Shown piece after piece: positions 59,421-64,000 of a stretch of DNA of 64,000 nt. Origin of the DNA: Adenanthera pavonina. Its lineage: Eukaryota; Streptophyta; Magnoliopsida; Fabales; Fabaceae. The translations under genes were made by a program, and so were the position numbers. Position 1 is the stretch's first letter; each line of letters starts with the position of its first letter. Under the pieces are notes generated by a model, which was not told where the DNA came from, did no database searches, and saw only the letters and a list, made by a program, of their open reading frames with translations. The DNA lies in the NCBI GenBank assembly GCA_026686845.1, contig JAIVEN010000024.1, positions 7,799,501-7,863,500 of the forward strand, in the 5' to 3' direction.

Positions 59421-61640
59421 TCAATTCTTCTTGGGCTTGGATTTCTTGCTGTAGGTCTTGCTAGATGGTTTCGCAGTAGTGTTTCTCGTTTGCTCAGATG
59501 TCTTCTCCCTCTTTTTGACATCATCAGGAACTTGAATATGTATGGCAGGAGGATGTATCTGGGATACTGAAATAGCATAAAGAGGAATAGCGACAAAATG
59601 CATATCAAGATTAATCTGAGGAAAAGGTATAGAAGCTTTAGGGATTGCTTCCTCATCATCAAAGACCTCAAGAAGCTCTTGCATATCTTATCTAGAAAGA
59701 GCTAGTTGAGCCCTTCTTTCCTCTATCAGACCATAAGCAGAAAGGAGTGAAGGTTTAGAAGCAAGAGGATGAAACATCTCTTCAAGCCTCAGTCTTTAAG
59801 CTTGCACAATAGCATCATGTGCTATAGCTGCAAGATCCACAGATAGCACAAGGCTTTTCTCTTTATTCAGAGCAGCTTGAATAATTGGTGCAATAGTTAT
59901 GGCTGCTACAAGTTTCTCCATTTGTTCAGATTCTTGAGTAGAAAGAATTGAATCCTGAGCATCTTCAGCAACAGGTTCATGGGAGCTTGCTTCTTGAGAA
60001 GCCTCTTCCTCCATGCTATAGTCCAAGGGTGGACCAGGGCGTGCCTCATTGCTGGAGGCTTGTGGAGTGGCCAAAGTGCCAGCAGCCTCAACAGTAGCAT
60101 GTCCATCATCATTTGGTTCAGGAGAGGCTAGCTCAAATGGGCTTAGAGGTTCAGGAGTAGGAGACCTGATAGGCTCAGAGGGTCCTGGCTGAGGTGAAGC
60201 AGATGTTGAGGGAATAGAACTCCTGATGTCCTCATATGCATCAGCAACCACTTTTATTTTCTTTGCTAACTTGAAAATCTGACCTTGTAGATGAGCAAAC
60301 TTAGCATTTTGCTCATCTCTTATGCTCAGCATTAGTGTTGACAGGCTGTCATACAACTTAGTGATCTTAGTTGGCTTGGCCCAGGTGGAAGGGGTGGATG
60401 GCACAGGTGTCTTAGTAGGCTGAGATGGAGGAGAAATAGTCTGAGAAGGTTGATGTGTAAACTATGAGGGTGAAGTAGCCTCAGAAGTTCCTGCTTGCTG
60501 ATGTGAGCCATTTTCCTTAAAGAATAGATCTTCTGACTTCCTAGCTCCTTTTCCAATCCATCTACCGGCTTTCCTTTCAATGCCCATCCTTTGCAATTCT
60601 TCTTCTTTAAACACTTCAGTAGGCTTGCCTTTTCCTTTCTCCACGTGTTAAATCTTGGCATACTGAAGAATTTTGGAGATGATTGAGGCATAAGGCAAAG
60701 TAGAGTCTCTCCTCTGATCTCTTGCTTTGATCATGCATTGAAGGATGATGTGCCTCATATTAATCAATTTGCCACGCATAATAGTAGTCATCACATGTGC
60801 CTCAGCCCTTGTGATCAGATTGAAACTTCCCCCTTTATTGAATATAATCCTAGACATAATGTAGTGTAGGTTTCTGACTTGGGCACTAAGATTAGTGGTC
60901 TTCAGTAAACTCAGAGGAGGCCTATTTTCATGCCTTCTGAACAGGGTATTAGGCACTGTACTTTCTTTGTAATTCAAGAAAGCACCACTTTCCTCATTTG
61001 CAGCTTCATTCTCATTCATGTACTTTGAGGTGGTGATGTCAATTTTCAACCCATCTTGCCCAGGGATTTCCAACACCTCATTGAAGGTCTCATCAGTCAG
61101 CCAGATGGCTCTAGACCTTAGATTTACCTCCCATTGTTCTTTCTTGCTATTGTACCTTAGGGCAGCATACCAAGTTTTAACAACCTCATCATCATATCTT
61201 TCTATAATTTCCAATAAGTTTTTGTATCTAATCATCCATAGCCCAGCATCAAAATTGTTAGAAATAAGGAATTCTTCCATATTTGTATAGTGAGGCTTTA
61301 TTACCTTCTTGCTGACAAATTTGGTAGTGTATTCTCCCAGAATGTGAGCATTGCTCCATAGTGGCTGCATGGTTAACTCATATTCTCATGACTCAGTGCT
61401 GGAAGAAGAAGAAGAAATAGGAGGAATAGGAGCAGCATCAACATCTTTCTTTGAGGGAGTAGGAGCAGTTTTCTTCGAAACTGCCTTGGGAGTGGTTTTC
61501 TGTTTCTTGAAAGGAGTTTCCTATCTCGATTCCCCTTTCTTCTTCTGGGTTTCACCTTCCTTGGTGGCGTATTGAGATTTGACAGCGCTTTTTTGTCTTG
61601 ACTCCCCTTTCTTAACCTCTGGATTCTTAACCCTTGCCAT
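59421..61640 (-). pseudogene. env-like ORF of element C: one frame, six stops
   Basis: From the ATG at 61640 to the TGA at 59421-59423 the whole 740-codon frame is uninterrupted by indels, but has in-frame stops at 61521-61523, 61386-61388, 60648-60650, 60462-60464, 59796-59798 and 59688-59690. The N-terminus is Lys-rich. The conserved domain (60648-61370) contains DDEVVKTWYAAL, FNEVLEIPGQDGL and HYIMSRIIFNKGGSFNL, homologous to 1875-2498 of element A. Then come Pro/Ser/Glu-rich stretches, an Ala-rich helix-like segment and a Lys-rich end. No signal peptide or convincing membrane helix is seen, so 'env-like' is positional only. Confidence 0.75.
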
Positions 61641-62637
61641 TCTAGTTGATGAATTTTGTAGAAGGTGCAGAGAATGTGTTTATAAGGTGTGAAAAGAAGT
61701 TTAATTAGGGGGAAAAGATGATTCATGAACAGAATTAATGGGAATTTAAGAAAGGATGTGGACAAACTTGAGAGAGAGACGAATATGGTTGCATCTGTTC
61801 AGAGTGAGACCTTTGGTTTTAACATTTGTAACCGTTCAACAGATGAATTTTGAGGGGTCAAAATTCAAATTTCGAGCAGTTACTAGTTTAACCAACACAA
61901 GGAGCCTTTCTGACAGTCGAATTTTCTTCATGAAGTTCATCTGATAGAAACTAAGTTTGATGAACAAGAAGTAACAAATGAACTTTGAATCATCAAAGTT
62001 TGAATTTTGAGAATTCACTCAACAAGCAATCAGACAAAAGTAAAGCAACAGACGAATTTTACTTATGAAAGTTCATCTTACAGAGACTTAGTTATGAAAG
62101 AATGTTTCAACAGACAAATTTAGCGATCAAAAATTTGAATTTCAAAGTTTTGTAAAGTGTCTCTAAAAATTCGTATCTTGAGATATGAAAATTCATACAA
62201 AAAGCATTTTGAACAAAGTCATCTTTCACATTGTATTTTGGAAATTCGAATTTCCATCATCCAACAGACGAACTTCGAGGGTGATGAAAGTATTCTAACA
62301 ATGTGTAAGCTATTGAAATTCATCTGATAAACATCTAAGTTCGAATATTAAGCATGCTAATTCATTCAAAAACACAATTCAACATGGAAATTCGTCTAAT
62401 AATCATTTAAAATGTGAATTTCAAATTCCTGAACTTATAAATATGGCCCAAATGTTTAAATTTTTTAGCTTCCTTCAGCATCTTTTGATTGTGCAGGTTT
62501 GATGAACTCCAGTGTACAAATTTGTGATCATCTAAATTCATATGGAGTACCTGCAACACATCTTAAACATACTCTGATGTAAAAGTCAGTATTAATTTAA
62601 TGTTAGAAACTCTAAATAGATGTAGATAAAAGCTTAC
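61641..62637 (-). other. pol to env-like spacer of element C with inverted palindromic motifs
   Basis: About 1 kb with no gene. It contains repeated CAACAGA(C/T)GAATTTT and AAATTCAAATTTC motifs (near 61837, 61915, 62048, 62110, 62242, 62264), the same theme as the LTR but mostly in the opposite orientation. Confidence 0.6.
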
Positions 62638-62985
62638 TTACAACTCATTGGGATTTGTCATTCCCAATTCTCTTCTAATTTTGCAGTGTCTATTTTCTGC
62701 AAGAGGCTTAGTCAGAATGTCTACAATTGGATCTTTAGTAGGGATGTATTCCAATTTGATGTCTCCTTTTAATACATGATCCCTAATGAAGTGATGCCTT
62801 AGTTCAATGTGCTTTGTCCTTGAATAGATGACACGATTCTTTGTAATGTTGATAACACTTTAATTATCAAACTTTATTGGTATTTCCTTCATCTCAATCT
62901 CAAGATCTTCAAGTTGCTGCTTCATTCAAAGGACTTGAGCACAGCAGCTGCCAGCTGGCACATATTCAACTTTTGTTGTGGAGAG
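62638..62985 (-). pseudogene. RNase H C-terminal fragment of element C pol
   Basis: The minus strand encodes the terminal part of copia RNase H (KHIELRHHFIRDHV, ILTKPLAE, ending GMTNPNEL then TAA at 62638-62640), parallel to 3836-4170 of element A. It is cut at 62985 by the terminus of LTR D. Confidence 0.8.
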
Positions 62986-64000
62986 TGTTAGATATGCTGG
63001 CTTCCTAAGAGCGGGGGTGAATTAGGAAGATTAAAATTTTCTGCAAAAGTCAAGAGAGTGGCGAAAGCAAGAGTGATAGTAAAAATAGAGTATAAAAGGA
63101 TAACCAAGTGAAAACAAGATATGAAAAGAGAAGATACAGATGTTTATCCTGGTTCGGTCTCTTAATCTTGACCTAGTCCAATCCTCAAGCTACCACTTGA
63201 GATTTTCTACTATCTTGCAAGAATTCGGTGGGCTTCTTGCAATGCCTCAGTACAATTTGATGCTCTGTTCCAAGAGCTTACAATCTCACTATTTGCACTC
63301 TTGCTAAGTGCTTCCTAAATCTCTTGTGAAATCCCCTCACAAGAAAATCTTTCTTCCAGATGAAGATAAGATTGATTACAATGATTGAACTCTCTAATTT
63401 AGAGTGTATATGAAAGTTGAAGTACTTGATATGAAGTATGTGGGAGCAGAAGACTTTGACTCAAGAATTTAGCAGAGTTTCTGTATATACAATGTAAAAT
63501 TGTTACCCATATCTTCAAATGAAGTTCTATTTATAGATTTATGTTTTAACTATACGTTAGAGACAAGATCTAGCCGTTAGAGACATTATCTAATGGTTAG
63601 TCTAAAAAACTATCCGTTCACCAACCGCATTTAATGCACCTAACATTCAAAAGTTTCAGTTTTGGTGTGTCAATAGACGAATTTCGCAGAGACCGAAAGC
63701 TAAAGACTTTAACGTTGAACCTCGAAGTTCGTCTGTTATAAAGCAAAGTTCAAATTTTCATCTTTGGAAATTGTTTCTATGTTGGAACATACAAATTTTT
63801 AAGTTTAAAGTACTTCTAGTAAGTGGGAACAGTTGTTCCATATTGCTACAGTGCCTTCAAAGTTTGAATTTTGGTGCCTAAAATTTATCTGTCAGTGGAT
63901 AGCTCAATATGGTACAATAGTTCTTCTTTTCAAAATTCAATTTTCAAATGCCAAAGTTCATCTGTCAGAGAAATCTCTTATTAGACTTAATTCAAAGTTT
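62986..64000 (-). repeat. LTR D, Sirevirus-like, truncated by the window edge
   Basis: It starts TGTTAGATATGCTGG and is colinear with the LTR of C but clearly diverged (roughly 80-85 percent by eye). It has the conserved box, a TATA box (63527-63536, minus) and a perfect MSA motif (63571-63581), then GAATTT / GTCTGTC pairs from about 63650. It is either a second element or a solo LTR inserted in RNase H of C, or the 5' LTR of C joined by deletion. Confidence 0.8.
63527..63581 (-). promoter_or_regulatory. LTR D promoter: TATA box plus MSA motif
   Basis: Minus-strand CTATAAATAG at 63527-63536 and TCTAACGGCTA at 63571-63581, the same spacing as in elements B and C. Confidence 0.5.

Larger units (their letters stand above)
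57567..62985 (-). mobile_element. Sirevirus-like element C, interrupted
   Basis: On the minus strand the right part is the end of pol (62985-62638), then a spacer, an env-like ORF (61640-59421), a polypurine-type region and the 3' LTR (59136-57567). Gag and most of pol are absent from this window because LTR D abuts RNase H at 62986. It lies 16 bp from the solo LTR in the opposite orientation. Confidence 0.85.

Noticed and set aside
1..64000. CRISPR array, bacterial operon, riboswitch or phage system
   Set aside because: The tandem arrays present have no spacer/repeat architecture, and all gene signals are plant nuclear (introns, plant retroelements).

Overview
This is plant nuclear DNA, most likely from a eudicot. 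A legume is plausible but not proven. The evidence is AT-rich intergenic sequence, plant-type transposable elements (Sirevirus-like Ty1/copia, Tat-like gypsy gag, plant LINEs, Stowaway MITEs, CACTA, long-TIR MULE, tRNA-derived SINE), and one two-exon host gene with close plant homologues. There are no bacterial-style operons, no CRISPR array and no standalone RNA gene. All boundaries below were read by eye from repeats, target-site duplications (TSDs), splice signals and conserved protein motifs.

Layout. 1-16716: a decayed minus-strand Sirevirus-like element (A). Its right LTR is split by a much younger related element (B, 8704-16035, TSD CTGTT) that has an intact 637-residue gag and no pol. 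Element A itself sits in a LINE whose 3' part resumes at 16717-18116. 20293-23853: the only convincing host gene, a minus-strand two-exon gene of the plant 'hydroxyproline-rich glycoprotein family' type. 25749-27972: a tRNA-derived SINE split by a small gag-only LTR element (25832-27882). 28155-29040: a local direct duplication. 31491-32326: three Stowaway-type MITEs nested inside one another. 35030-41293: a nearly complete but broken minus-strand LINE. 41577-41835: another Stowaway-type MITE. 43411-46316: a non-autonomous CACTA element with palindromic repeats and exon-like segments. 49271-55757: a 6.5-kb long-TIR MULE holding a 109-bp tandem array and a fragment of an organ-specific-protein-like gene (Pack-MULE). 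56050-57550: a plus-strand solo LTR of the Sirevirus family. 57567-62985: minus-strand Sirevirus-like element C (3' LTR, env-like ORF, end of pol). It is interrupted at 62986 by another LTR (D) that runs off the window.

Relationships. The Sirevirus-like copies share an LTR plan: a conserved CCCAAG...TTGGG box at the U5 end, a TATA box read on the element strand, and many short palindromes. Elements B, C, D and the solo LTR also carry a perfect mitosis-specific-activator (MSA) motif next to the TATA box. The palindromes differ in sequence between families (GGTTATGCGGATAACC-like in A, GAAATTCGAATTT-like in B, C, D). They recur in the spacer between pol and the env-like ORF, and some form hairpins with a compensatory base change. 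This palindrome/hairpin system is the most interesting signal in the window. Next are the unmatched inner ends of the two LTRs of B and the Pack-MULE with its internal satellite.
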